Shown in pieces: positions 51,174 to 60,268 of a DNA stretch of 64,000 nucleotides; positions within the stretch are counted from its first letter, which is position 1, and every line of letters starts with the position of its first letter. The DNA lies in contig NZ_JAMTDV010000062.1 in the NCBI RefSeq assembly GCF_023806565.1, positions 25,198-89,197 of the forward strand, given 5' to 3'. Under the pieces are notes generated by a model. The model saw only the letters and a program-made list of their open reading frames with translations, was not told the origin of the DNA and made no database searches. A program made the translations under genes and the position numbers. Origin of the DNA: Accumulibacter sp. Its GTDB lineage: Bacteria > Pseudomonadota > Gammaproteobacteria > Burkholderiales > Rhodocyclaceae.

Positions 51174-52298
51174 ATGTTCTGGTCGAAGCACGTACAAGAA
51201 AACCGGCAACTGCGCGCAAGACTCGACCAGACCGAGGCGGCGTTCGCAAGCCGTTCGCGAGAGCTGGAAGCGCTGCGTGGTGAGCGGGATCTCGCCGCGC
51301 GCGAGAGGGACGAACTACGTGCCCGTCAGGTCGTTCTCGGCGGAGTGTTCGAGCAGGTCGCCTGCTACGGCGAGTCGGCGCAACAGGTGCAGGGGTCGTT
51401 GGCACAACTCGCGGTGGTGTTGCAGGATGGGCGCGAACACGCGTTTCAGGCGGCCTCGGCGCTCGACGCCGATCTGATAACGGTCGGCCGCATGGCCGCC
51501 AATCTGCGCGAACTTTCGGAGCGAAGTGGCGCGATCTGCTCGCGGGTGGGAAGGCTCGACGAGCGAACCAACCAGGTGGGCAGCATCGTACAGCTGATCA
51601 AGGGCATTGCCGATCAGACCAATCTGCTCGCGCTCAACGCCGCGATCGAGGCGGCGCGTGCCGGCGAGCAGGGACGCGGCTTCGCCGTCGTCGCCGATGA
51701 GGTGCGCAAGCTCGCCGAACGCACGGCGACTGCGACGAACGAGATCGCCGCGCTGGTTGCCACGATTCAGCAGGAAACCCAGGAGTTCAAGGGGATGGCC
51801 GAACTGACCCCGCAGCAGGCGACGGAGTTCGTTCGCGATGGCGAGCAGGCCACTCGCAGCATGCTGGCGATCAAGGAACTGGCGGGAACCATGAGCCAGA
51901 CCATTGCCACCTCGGCGCTGTGCAGCTTCGTTGAGATTGCCAAGTTCGATCACCTGGTGTTCAAACTCGACGTCTACAAGGTTCTTCTCGGTATTTCGGC
52001 CAGGCAGCCGGCGGAGTTTTCCGACCACACCTCGTGTCGGCTCGGCAAGTGGTACTACGAGGGCGACGGCCGGAAGTGTTTCTCCGAACTGACGGGCTAC
52101 CGAGAGCTCGAGTCGCCGCACGCCAACGTTCATCGGCACGGCGTCGCGGCGGTCCAGCGCCATCAGGCGAGGGACTTCGCGCAGAGCGTGGCCGAACTCG
52201 CCGAGATGGAGCGGGCAAGTCGGAAGGTGCTCGAAGAACTCGATCGCCTGGCGCAGGCCGGGCACGCCGATCCGGGCATGCTTGCCGGGAATGGCTGA
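51174..52298 (+). CDS. Soluble chemoreceptor with zinc-binding CZB domain
   Basis: The 374-residue protein has no membrane segment. It begins with a coiled coil (about 10-60), has a methyl-accepting signalling domain whose tip includes [20 protein letters not shown] followed by [19 protein letters not shown] (about 142-183), and ends in a CZB domain (about 250-330). CZB ligands appear as H260, C288 in [10 protein letters not shown]316 and H320. It should signal to CheA/CheW from the cytoplasm; zinc or hypochlorous-acid sensing is known for some CZB proteins. The ATG follows GGGGAGGTACC. A possible sigma-28 site lies about 120 bases upstream. Confidence 0.93.
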   Translation: MFWSKHVQENRQLRARLDQTEAAFASRSRELEALRGERDLAARERDELRARQVVLGGVFEQVACYGESAQQVQGSLAQLAVVLQDGREHAFQAASALDADLITVGRMAANLRELSERSGAICSRVGRLDERTNQVGSIVQLIKGIADQTNLLALNAAIEAARAGEQGRGFAVVADEVRKLAERTATATNEIAALVATIQQETQEFKGMAELTPQQATEFVRDGEQATRSMLAIKELAGTMSQTIATSALCSFVEIAKFDHLVFKLDVYKVLLGISARQPAEFSDHTSCRLGKWYYEGDGRKCFSELTGYRELESPHANVHRHGVAAVQRHQARDFAQSVAELAEMERASRKVLEELDRLAQAGHADPGMLAGNG

Positions 52299-52475
52299 GA
52301 TGCGTGCCAGCCGTGGGCCGTTGCTCGGCCGTGCCGTTTTCCGGGCGAAGATCGCCCGCGGATCGACCGCTGCGGCGAGATCTGCCCATTCGGCACTGCC
52401 TAGCGGAGCGGCCGCAGCGGCGGCCGCTCGCACTGGAGGGGGCTTTGCCATTGACGCGGTGATCGGGCGACCGAA

Positions 52476-52982
52476 ATGGACGATTACCTGAGCAAACCGT
52501 TCGTCACCGATTGCCTTTCGGCGGTTCTTCCGCGTTGGCTACCGCACGCCGGTACTGCGGAGGCCAGTTGGCCATTGCACTCTCCGCGGTCTGATTCCAC
52601 GATCGCCGAGCAGCCGCTCGATCGGCGTGCATTGGACGCCATCCGGGAACTGCCAGATGGCAGCGGTGTGCTGCTCCTGCGCAAGCTGATCCGTGCTTTC
52701 CTCGGCGATGCACCGCGCCGCCTCGCTGCGATGCGGGCGGCCGTGGATGCTGGCGATGCCGGCGGGCTGCGCGATGGCGCGCATCGCATGAAATCAAGCA
52801 GTGCGACGGTCGGTGCCGATCGGCTGGCGGCATTGTGCTCGGAACTGGAACTGCTCGCTCGCAGCGGCAGCGTCGAGGGCGCTGGAGCGCTGCTGACGAA
52901 GACGGAAGCAGAGCTGCCGCGCGTGCTTGTGGCGCTGCGGCAGCAACGGCAGCGACAAGGCAGGAGGAGCCCGTCTCGGTGA
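52476..52982 (+). pseudogene. Receiver-Hpt fragment of a hybrid sensor kinase
   Basis: The product (168 residues if the ATG is used) starts MDDYLSKPF, the sequence that normally ends a receiver domain. A linker and a complete Hpt domain follow (phosphoacceptor H103 in AHRMKSSSATVGADRLAALC). In frame upstream, only about eight codons (reading RGDRATE) look receiver-like before a TGA at 52452. The kinase and most of the receiver are missing and no ribosome-binding site is evident. I read it as the remaining end of a hybrid histidine kinase, perhaps lost by deletion next to the chemoreceptor gene. A small functional Hpt protein is an alternative. Confidence 0.6.
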
Positions 52983-53025
52983 ACCGGCCGGCGGCGTGCC
53001 ACAGCGGCGGGCCTCTGCGCGCGCA

Positions 53026-53514
53026 TCAGCACTCCCCTGGCCGCTTCGACACGCCTGCAGCTTGACGGGGAGCCGCGCTTCCACTTTGCGCGAAGCTCGC
53101 GATGCGCGCAATGGCGCGTTCAGCCTTGCCGCAACCGGGTCGTGCCGAGAGCGCCGCGCGTAGCGCCCGGATTGCCTGCGGGTAGCGCCGCAGGCGGAAG
53201 AGGATCAGCCCGAGCTCGTACCAGGCGCTGGCCAGTGTCGAGCCGTGGCCGCTGGCCGCCTGCAGGCATTGGGCCGAGGCCTGCAGGCGGTGGTCCACGC
53301 GAGCAGGCGTGTCGCCGGTGGCCGCGTCTGCCGCGCGGAAGGCCTGCATGGCCTGTTCGCGACGGCGCGTCCGGTAGTACACGAGACCGAGGAACTGCAG
53401 CGACACGATGTCGTCCGGGATCGCCTGCAGGATGCTGCGCGCGATCCATTCGGCCTGTAACAGGTCGCCGCTCTGGTAGAAGGTGCCGAGCAGGTCGAAC
53501 AGGGCGTCAATCAT
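53026..53514 (-). CDS. TPR-repeat protein
   Basis: The 162-residue product contains two clear tetratricopeptide-like units: one near DLLQAEWIARSILQAIPDDI and FLGLVYYRTRRREQAMQAF, another near ASAWYELGLILFRLRRYPQAIR and ALRAALSARPG. TPRs bind other proteins. It has no signal peptide. It follows the Do-type protease gene by 39 bases on the same strand, so it may belong to the same unit; its partner is unknown. Confidence 0.75.
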   Translation of the reverse strand: MIDALFDLLGTFYQSGDLLQAEWIARSILQAIPDDIVSLQFLGLVYYRTRRREQAMQAFRAADAATGDTPARVDHRLQASAQCLQAASGHGSTLASAWYELGLILFRLRRYPQAIRALRAALSARPGCGKAERAIARIASFAQSGSAAPRQAAGVSKRPGEC

Positions 53515-53553
53515 TGGCAGGCCGCGTCCGGCTGCCGGCAGTTTGCGCGCGCA

Positions 53554-54993
53554 TCAACCGAGTTCCACCGGGACGAAGATCTTCGCGTTGTCGCGCTCGA
53601 TCAACAGTGCCACGCTCTTGCCCGCCTTGTCGAGCAGGCTGCGCAGTTGGTCGACATCGCGTACCGTCTGGCCGTTGAGCGAAACGATGATGTCGCCGGG
53701 CCGGATGCCTGCCCGTGCGGCGGGCCCGCTGACGCTCTCGACGACCAGCCCGTCGGGATTTTCGACCTGATGGCGTTCGCTCGCCGTCAATGCCCGCAGC
53801 GCCAGACCAAGGCGCGACTTGTCGGCATCCCCATGCGCTGCCGAAGCGATGCGGGGGCCGGGAATCTCGCCGACCGCCAGCGTGAAATCGCGGCTCGCGC
53901 CCTTGCGCCAGACCTTCACGCGGATCTGCGTGCCCGGCTTGAGGGCGGCAATCAGTGGCGGCAGCTCCGATGACCGGCCGATGACGGTGTCGTTCAGCCT
54001 GAGGATGATGTCCCCCGCTTCGAGACCGGCGGCAGCCGCCGGACTGCCCTTTTCGACCGAGCTGACCAGTGCACCGGCCGAACTTTTCAGGCCGAACGAT
54101 TCGGCCAGCGATTGCGAAACTTCCTGGATGGTGACTCCGAGGCGGCCGTGGCTGACCTTGCCGTGCTGCACCAGTTGTTCCTTGACATTCATCGCCACGT
54201 CGATCGGGATGGCGAAGGAAATGCCCTGATAGCCGCCGCTGCGGCTGTAGATTTGCGAGTTGATGCCGATCACCTCGCCGTCGAGATTGAGCAGCGGACC
54301 GCCGGAGTTGCCGGGATTGACGGGCACGTCGGTCTGCAGGAAGGGCACGTAGCTGTCACCCGCCAGCGTGCGCGATTTTGCCGAAACGATACCGGCGGTG
54401 ACGCTGTTCTCGAAGCCGAAGGGGGAGCCGATCGCCACTACCCACTCGCCAACCCGTGTCCGCGCCGGGTCGCCGAGCCGCAGAACCGGCAGATCCCTGG
54501 TCTCGATGCGCAGTACCGCAACGTCTGTCAATTTGTCGAGGCCGACCACCTTGGCCCTGAATTCTCTCTTGTCGGTCAGTTTGACGGTGACCTCGTCGGC
54601 GTCGGCGACGACGTGCGCGTTGGTCAGGATCAGTCCGTCGGCACCGACGATGAAACCGGAGCCCTGGCCACGTGCGGGAGCCGGGTCGCGCGGCGCGGGC
54701 ATCCCGAAGCGGCGGAAAAATTCGAACATCGGATCGTCGGGGTCGATCGCACTGACCGTTTTCGACACGCCGCTGACACTGATATTGACCACTGCCGGGC
54801 CACTCTGCTCGACGATGCTGGTGAAATCGGGCAGCGTCATTGCCGATCGCGGTGGCGTTGCCGGGGCGGCAGCGACTGCGGCGATCGCCTCGCCGGGACG
54901 CATCGCTTCCGCGCCGAACCTGGCGTAGCCAGCGCCGATGGCGCTCAGCAGAGCCACTGCAAGCAGACTGCGTTTGAGGGTTTGTTTTTCCAT
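53554..54993 (-). CDS. Periplasmic serine protease of the Do/HtrA family (DegQ/MucD-like)
   Basis: The 479-residue precursor has a signal-peptide or N-terminal anchor (about 1-23), a trypsin-like domain with catalytic triad H127 (TNAHVV), D157 and S230 (GNSGGP), and two PDZ domains (about 280-370 and 390-475). Do-type proteases degrade or refold misfolded envelope proteins. The ATG follows CAGGAGATCAGC. It lies just downstream of a QseBC-like two-component pair on the same strand, a common position for envelope-stress proteases, so regulation by that pair is plausible. Confidence 0.95.
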   Translation of the reverse strand: MEKQTLKRSLLAVALLSAIGAGYARFGAEAMRPGEAIAAVAAAPATPPRSAMTLPDFTSIVEQSGPAVVNISVSGVSKTVSAIDPDDPMFEFFRRFGMPAPRDPAPARGQGSGFIVGADGLILTNAHVVADADEVTVKLTDKREFRAKVVGLDKLTDVAVLRIETRDLPVLRLGDPARTRVGEWVVAIGSPFGFENSVTAGIVSAKSRTLAGDSYVPFLQTDVPVNPGNSGGPLLNLDGEVIGINSQIYSRSGGYQGISFAIPIDVAMNVKEQLVQHGKVSHGRLGVTIQEVSQSLAESFGLKSSAGALVSSVEKGSPAAAAGLEAGDIILRLNDTVIGRSSELPPLIAALKPGTQIRVKVWRKGASRDFTLAVGEIPGPRIASAAHGDADKSRLGLALRALTASERHQVENPDGLVVESVSGPAARAGIRPGDIIVSLNGQTVRDVDQLRSLLDKAGKSVALLIERDNAKIFVPVELG

Positions 54994-55073
54994 GCTGATC
55001 TCCTGTTGTGCCTGAACGGGAAGCGCACGGCTTCCGAAGCACGCAACTTAGATCACTGCGACTTAAATCTGAC

Positions 55074-56390
55074 TTAAGGTGCGAGCGATCGGGAGAATTC
55101 GACGCGGGCGCGCAGGCCGCCCAGGGGCGCGTCGTCGAGTACGACGCATGCGCGATGACGATCGGCGATCGTCCTGACGATCGCCAGGCCGAGGCCGCTG
55201 CCCGCTTCGTCGGTCTGTGCGCGGCGATAGAAGCGGTCGAATACGCGTTGGCGCTCGTCTACGGGTATGCCGGGACCCGAGTCGCACACTTCGAGGAAGG
55301 CGCAGCGCGCATCTTCACCGCTGCTGACGTCTACCCTGCCGCCGATTGGCGTGTAACGAAGCGCGTTGCTCACCAGATTGCCGAGCAGGATGCGCAGCGC
55401 GTCTTCGTCACCGTCGACCCGCACCGCTTCGCTCGTCGGCGTTGCGCCGAGGTCGATTCGCCGGGCCTCGGCCAGCGGCAGATGCTCGGCGATGACGCGC
55501 ACTGCGAGTTCCACCAGGTTCACCGAGGTCGATTGGCGCTCGCCGCCACCGGGTTCCTGGCGGGCCAGGGTCAGCAATTGCTGCACGGTATGGGTGGCGC
55601 GCTGCAAGCCGCCCTTGAGTTCGCCGAAGGCCTCGGCGCGCGCTGCGGCGTCGCCGGCACGTTCGGCAAGTTGCGCCTGCAGGGCCAGCGCGGCGAGTGG
55701 CGTGCGCAGCTCGTGCGCCGCGTCGGCGATGAATTCGCGTTGCGCCGCGAGCGCGCGCGAGAGGCGGGCCAGCAGGTCGTTGAGAGCCGAGATCAGGGGT
55801 ACCACCTCGCCGGGCACCCCGCGAATCGGCAAGGGGTCGAGCGCCGTCGCCGTGCGCACGGTCACTGCCTGGGCAACGACATCGAGCGGGCGCAGACCAC
55901 GGCCGACGACGATCCAGATCAAGACGCCGAGCAGCGGCAGGGTCAGCAGAAAGGGCAGAATCGTTCGCAGGGCGGCGGCGAGAGCCAGTTGTTCGCGCAC
56001 CTGCATCGGCTGCGCCACCTGGATCATCTGGGCGCCGAACTGCAGGCCGAAAACCCGCCACTTGCCATGACCGGTGTCGATCGTGGCGAAGCCGAGAGGG
56101 GTCTGACGGGGAAGTTCCTGGCGCGGATGCGAAAGGTAGATACGGGTTCCGTCCGCACCCCAGATCTGGACCGAAAAATGCTGTGCGTCGTGGTCGGGCC
56201 CAAATTCGCGCGGCTGTGCATTCTGGAAGGCGTGGTCACGCAGCGACAGGGCCAACTGGCGCAGTTGATAGTCGAACATCTCGTGTGCCTCGTCGCGCGC
56301 CGTGCGGTACGTGGCAAGCGCACCGAGCAGCATGGTCAGGGTGATGGCCGACAACAAGGTGAGCAACAGTTGGTGCCGGATCGACTTCAT
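55074..56390 (-). CDS. Two-component sensor histidine kinase (QseC-like)
   Basis: The 438-residue protein has two membrane helices (about 10-27 and 145-163) enclosing a periplasmic sensor region, then a HAMP-like linker. The phosphoacceptor domain has H226 in FIADAAHELRTPLAAL, and the ATPase domain has LLGNLVSNALRYTP, EVCDSGPGIPVDER and SGLGLAIV. The layout matches the QseC/PmrB group. Its start overlaps the response-regulator stop (ATGA), so they are coupled. The signal it senses is unknown. Confidence 0.9.
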   Translation of the reverse strand: MKSIRHQLLLTLLSAITLTMLLGALATYRTARDEAHEMFDYQLRQLALSLRDHAFQNAQPREFGPDHDAQHFSVQIWGADGTRIYLSHPRQELPRQTPLGFATIDTGHGKWRVFGLQFGAQMIQVAQPMQVREQLALAAALRTILPFLLTLPLLGVLIWIVVGRGLRPLDVVAQAVTVRTATALDPLPIRGVPGEVVPLISALNDLLARLSRALAAQREFIADAAHELRTPLAALALQAQLAERAGDAAARAEAFGELKGGLQRATHTVQQLLTLARQEPGGGERQSTSVNLVELAVRVIAEHLPLAEARRIDLGATPTSEAVRVDGDEDALRILLGNLVSNALRYTPIGGRVDVSSGEDARCAFLEVCDSGPGIPVDERQRVFDRFYRRAQTDEAGSGLGLAIVRTIADRHRACVVLDDAPLGGLRARVEFSRSLAP

Positions 56391-57043
56391 GGCGGTACCA
56401 GATAACCGACGCCGCGGATGTTCCTGATCCGCTCGGCGCCGAGCTTGCGGCGCAGCGAATGGATATGGACCTCGACGGCGTTGCTTTCGATTTCCTCGCC
56501 CCAGCCGTAGATCCGCTCCTCGAGCCTCGCGCGCGACAGCGGTACTCCGGGCTGTTCGAGCAGTGCCTGCAACAGCGCAAACTCTCGCGCCGAGAGCGGT
56601 ACCGGCTGGCCGCTCCGGGTCAACTCGTGCGTCGCCGGATTCATGCGCAGGTCGCCAAGCACGATCACCGGGTCGGCGCGGCCGGCATGGCGACGCACGA
56701 CGGCGCGCATACGGGCGGCAAGTTCGTCGAGGTCGAAGGGCTTGACGAGGTAGTCGTCGGCACCGGTATCGAGTCCGGCGATACGGTCGGCAACGGAATC
56801 GCGGGCAGTAATCACCAGCACCGGAATGCGATTGTCGCTGCCGCGCAGCCTAGCGAGCAGTTCCAGACCGGACCTGCGAGGCAGTCCGAGGTCGAGCAGC
56901 AACATTTCGTAGGGCGTGGTCGCCAGCGCCAGCTCGGCGGCCTCTCCATCGCGCAGCCAGTCGACCGCATAGCCGTCCTGGCGCAGCCCCTGCTGCACGC
57001 TCTTGCCGATCATCGGGTCGTCCTCGACGAGCAGAACGCGCAT
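56387..57043 (-). CDS. OmpR-family response regulator (QseB/PmrA-like)
   Basis: The 218-residue product has a receiver domain with phosphoacceptor D51 (LLLDLGLPRRSG) and K101-like lysine in YLVKPFDLDELAARM, then a winged-helix DNA-binding domain (about 125-218) with PLSAREFALLQALLEQPGVP and a typical C-terminal RIRNIRGVGYLVPP. It precedes its kinase with a four-base overlap. The ATG follows AGGAAGGACG. Targets cannot be read; the adjacent Do-type protease gene is a candidate. Confidence 0.92.
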   Translation of the reverse strand: MRVLLVEDDPMIGKSVQQGLRQDGYAVDWLRDGEAAELALATTPYEMLLLDLGLPRRSGLELLARLRGSDNRIPVLVITARDSVADRIAGLDTGADDYLVKPFDLDELAARMRAVVRRHAGRADPVIVLGDLRMNPATHELTRSGQPVPLSAREFALLQALLEQPGVPLSRARLEERIYGWGEEIESNAVEVHIHSLRRKLGAERIRNIRGVGYLVPP

Positions 57044-57054
57044 CGTCCTTCCTC

Positions 57055-58008
57055 TTACGCTCCCGATGCCGGGTCAGCGGATGTCGATGGCGGCAGGTGG
57101 CGACGAGTGCAGTTGCCGGAAGAACCGGTATCGGCTGCCGGCGCCGGTCGTCCGCGAGTTTCCAGCCAGGCGGCGAACTCCGGGCCGATTTCGGGGTGCG
57201 CTTCGGCGAGGACCACGCTGGCCTGCATCAGTCCCAGCTTGCTGCCGCAGTCGTAACGCTGCCCGTGGTAGCGATAGGCGAGTACGCGTTCGCTCGCGAG
57301 CAAGGCAGCGATGCCGTCGGTGAGCTGGATTTCTCCGCCCGCACCGCGGGGCTGCGCGCGGATCAGGTCGAAAACTGCCGGGGTCAGCAGGTAGCGGCCG
57401 GCCACTGCCAGGTTGGAAGGGGCCATGCTGGGTTGCGGCTTTTCGATCAGCCCGTCGACATCGAGCAGATCGGCCGCCAGGAAGCCGCCGTGGACAATGC
57501 CATAGCGGCTGGTCTGGTCCTCGGGGACTTCCTGTATGGCGAGGATGCTGCAATGGTGCTCGGCGAACAGGTCGGTCATCTGCCGCAGGATCGGGGGGGC
57601 GCCGATCATCAGATCGTCGGCGAGCAGGACGGCAAAGGGCTCGCCGTGTACCAGTCGTTCGGCACAAAGGATCGCATGGCCGAGGCCGAGGGCTCGTGGC
57701 TGACGGACATACACACAGTCCATGTCGTCCGGCTTGATCGAGTGTACCAGCGCCATCAGCTCGTCCTTGCCGGTAGCGGCGAGTTCGGCCTCGAGTTCGT
57801 AGGCGGTGTCGAAATGGTCCTCGATCGATCGCTTGTTGCGGCCCGTGACGAAGATCATTTCCCGGATCCCCGCGGCATAGGCCTCTTCCACCGCGTACTG
57901 GATCAGCGGCTTGTCGACCACGGCCAGCATTTCCTTGGGGCTGGCCTTGGTCGCGGGCAGGAAACGCGTGCCCAGCCCGGCCACGGGGAAAACCGCCTTC
58001 TGAATCAT
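57055..58008 (-). CDS. galU: UTP-glucose-1-phosphate uridylyltransferase GalU
   Basis: GalU makes UDP-glucose from UTP and glucose-1-phosphate, the precursor for glycogen, polysaccharide and osmoregulated-glucan synthesis. The 317-residue product has the nucleotide-binding signature KAVFPVAGLGTRFLPATKAS, EMLAVVDKPLIQYAVEEA, and the conserved GGEIQLTDGIAALL and YRYHGQRYDCGSKLG. The ATG at 58008 follows AAGGTGATCGG; an in-frame start further upstream is less likely. Length is normal for bacterial GalU. Neighbours do not point to a dedicated pathway. Confidence 0.95.
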   Translation of the reverse strand: MIQKAVFPVAGLGTRFLPATKASPKEMLAVVDKPLIQYAVEEAYAAGIREMIFVTGRNKRSIEDHFDTAYELEAELAATGKDELMALVHSIKPDDMDCVYVRQPRALGLGHAILCAERLVHGEPFAVLLADDLMIGAPPILRQMTDLFAEHHCSILAIQEVPEDQTSRYGIVHGGFLAADLLDVDGLIEKPQPSMAPSNLAVAGRYLLTPAVFDLIRAQPRGAGGEIQLTDGIAALLASERVLAYRYHGQRYDCGSKLGLMQASVVLAEAHPEIGPEFAAWLETRGRPAPAADTGSSGNCTRRHLPPSTSADPASGA

Positions 58009-58090
58009 CCGATCACCTTTCTTCCTTGTCATCACCAAACCTTGCCTGGCATCGTCGGCAAACACGTCGCATGCGCGCGCAGCCCACGCT

Positions 58091-58402
58091 TCAGCCGATG
58101 TGTGCCGAACTCCACGCACTGCCTCCCCAAATTGCCAGCAAACACGCTAGCAGGAGCACGATGCGCGCTGCGCGGTAAACCCTGCTGCCGCCTTCGGCCA
58201 CGACGAGCAAGTGCAGGGCGCCCCAGGCGACGGCGATGCCGGCGATCAGGGGAATCCCGATTACCTGCAGCTCGATGGAGTTCAGCGCCAGGATTCGGCC
58301 TTCCCGCCAGGGTACCGCGACGAAAATGCCAAACGTCCACAACAGCGCCGTGCTGCCGACGGCGCAAAGCAAGGCGACGCTGCGGGTAATCCATTTTTCC
58401 AT
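58091..58402 (-). CDS. Small membrane protein of unknown function
   Basis: The 103-residue product has three predicted membrane helices (about 8-28, 43-67 and 77-95) joined by short loops. It starts MEKWITRSVALLCAVGSTAL. There is no family signature I recognise. The ATG follows GGAAGATCA. It lies between galU and a methyltransferase-like gene, all on the minus strand; no function is implied. Confidence 0.65.
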   Translation of the reverse strand: MEKWITRSVALLCAVGSTALLWTFGIFVAVPWREGRILALNSIELQVIGIPLIAGIAVAWGALHLLVVAEGGSRVYRAARIVLLLACLLAIWGGSAWSSAHIG

Positions 58403-58427
58403 TGATCTTCCGTCCGCGTCCTTTTCG

Positions 58428-59249
58428 TCAATAGAGGAACCGATCGTGCAACTCGTCGAGGTTCAGATGGTGCAGGATTCTTGCGAGCCGCGTCGCCGCG
58501 TTGCGCCGCACCGCGTCGGTGCGGCGGGCGATGATCAGCTCGTTCTTCAGCGAGTGTTCCCAGCCGACGAGTTCGGTAACCGCCACCTGGTACCCATGTG
58601 CTTCCAGTTGCAGGCAGCGCAGGACATTGGTCAGTTGGCTGCCGAACTCGCGGGTGTGGATCGGGTGTCGCCAGAGTTCGGACAACGGCGTGGTCGCAAA
58701 GGACTCGTTCTTTCGCCGGCGCAGGACGGCAGCGACCTCGGCCTGGCAGCAGGGGACGAGAACGATGTGTCTGGCCCGACGGTGCAGGGCAAAGCGGATG
58801 GCGTCGTCTGTGGCGGTGTCGCAGGCGTGCAGAGCGGTGACGATATCGACTCCGCCGGGCAGTTCCGTCGAGTCGATGCTATCCTCGACGCGCAGGCGCA
58901 GGAACGACATGCGCACAAAGCCAAGGCGTCCGGCCAGTTGGCGCGAGCGCTCGACGAGTTCGTCGCGCGCCTCGATGCCGTAGATGTGTCCGTCTTTCCG
59001 GTGCTTGAAGAACAGGTCGTACAGCAGAAATCCAAGGTACGACTTGCCGGCCCCATGGTCGGCCAGGATCGGGCCATTGCCATCGACGACGAGTTCGGCA
59101 AGCAGCGGTTCGATGAATTGGAAAAGGTGGTACACCTGCTTGAGTTTGCGCCGGCTGTCCTGATTGAGCTTGCCGTCACGAGTCAGGATATGCAGTTCCT
59201 TGAGCAGTTCGATCGACTGTCCTGGCCGGATTTCGGGATTCGTGGGCAA
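58428..59249 (-). CDS. Methyltransferase-like protein with atypical motif I
   Basis: The 273-residue protein resembles the METTL25/RRNAD1-like class of S-adenosylmethionine-dependent methyltransferases (an inference from its pattern, not a confirmed match). The place of the glycine-rich motif I reads ILADHGAGKSYLGFLLYD, followed by an acidic end to strand 2 (IYGIEARDEL), VTALHACDTATDDAI and IVLVPCCQAEV. The only start codon giving the full domain is TTG at 59249, with no good ribosome-binding site, so the N terminus is uncertain. It is divergent from the RbgA-type GTPase gene. Confidence 0.65.
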   Translation of the reverse strand: MPTNPEIRPGQSIELLKELHILTRDGKLNQDSRRKLKQVYHLFQFIEPLLAELVVDGNGPILADHGAGKSYLGFLLYDLFFKHRKDGHIYGIEARDELVERSRQLAGRLGFVRMSFLRLRVEDSIDSTELPGGVDIVTALHACDTATDDAIRFALHRRARHIVLVPCCQAEVAAVLRRRKNESFATTPLSELWRHPIHTREFGSQLTNVLRCLQLEAHGYQVAVTELVGWEHSLKNELIIARRTDAVRRNAATRLARILHHLNLDELHDRFLY

Positions 59250-59377
59250 GTTCTTGCTGCCGTGGTTCTCGCTAAACCCGCATTCTAGCGTCTTGCCCGT
59301 CGTCGCGGTGCGCGCGCAAGCGGCGCAACGGTCGAAGCAGTGGGATAATGCTTCGTTCGATAACCTCCGGACTTTGC

Positions 59378-60268
59378 ATGGCGATTCAGTGGTATCCCGG
59401 CCACATGGCCTCGGCGCGCAAGAAGGCGGCGGAAACGATGACCTCGATCGACGTGGTCATCGAGGTAGTCGATGCGCGCCTGCCCGAGGCGAGTACGAAT
59501 CCACTGGTGCGCGAACTTCGCCTGCACCGTCAGCGACCATGTCTCAAGGTGCTCAACAAGGCCGATCTCGCCGACCCGCAGGTGACGCAGGCCTGGCTCA
59601 ACTACTACAACCGGCAGGACGGCGTGCACGCGGTGGCGCTGTCGTGTCGCCGAGCCGGCGACGTGGCGCGCCTTCCCGCACTTTGCCAGACTCTCGCACC
59701 GCATCGCAGCGAGAGCACGAAACCTCTGCGCATGATGATCATGGGAATTCCGAACGTCGGCAAGTCGACGCTGATGAATGCCATGCTCAAGCGCAGGCTG
59801 GCCAAGGTGGGCGACGAACCGGCGGTGACCCGCTCGCAGCAGACTTCGCAGCTCGACATCCGGCATTCGATCACCGACACGCCGGGGCTGCTCTGGCCAA
59901 GGATCGAGTATCCGAGCGATGGGTTGATGCTTGCCGCGAGCAATGCGATCGGCCGCAACGCGATGATCGAGGACGAAGTGGCGATCTTCCTCGCCGGATT
60001 GTTGCTGGTGCGCTACCCTGCGCTGCTGGCGAAACGATATGGGCTGTCGGCCGACGCCATGGGCGTCGCCGACGCGGCGGGAATGATCGAGGAAATTGCC
60101 CGCCGGCGCAGCCTGCGTCGGCGCGGCGGCGAGCTCGATCGCGAAAAGGCGGCCAAGGTCCTGCTGCAGGATTACCGTGACGGCATGCTCGGCCGCATCA
60201 GCCTGGAGACGCCGGCCACGCGCAGCACCCTGCTGGCGACGGAACGGGTGAGCGAGGAAAGCGCGTAA
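59378..60268 (+). CDS. Ribosome-assembly GTPase of the RbgA/YlqF type
   Basis: The 296-residue product is a circularly permuted GTPase: the NKAD motif (LNKADLADPQ, G4) comes first, then the P-loop GIPNVGKSTLMN (G1) and DTPGLLWPR (G3). The start IQWYPGHMASARKKAAE is typical of RbgA. RbgA acts in late assembly of the large ribosomal subunit in Bacillus subtilis; the bacterial role here is inferred. The ATG at 59378 gives the typical N terminus. Its stop abuts the start of the acyltransferase gene (TAA then ATG). Confidence 0.92.
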   Translation: MAIQWYPGHMASARKKAAETMTSIDVVIEVVDARLPEASTNPLVRELRLHRQRPCLKVLNKADLADPQVTQAWLNYYNRQDGVHAVALSCRRAGDVARLPALCQTLAPHRSESTKPLRMMIMGIPNVGKSTLMNAMLKRRLAKVGDEPAVTRSQQTSQLDIRHSITDTPGLLWPRIEYPSDGLMLAASNAIGRNAMIEDEVAIFLAGLLLVRYPALLAKRYGLSADAMGVADAAGMIEEIARRRSLRRRGGELDREKAAKVLLQDYRDGMLGRISLETPATRSTLLATERVSEESA

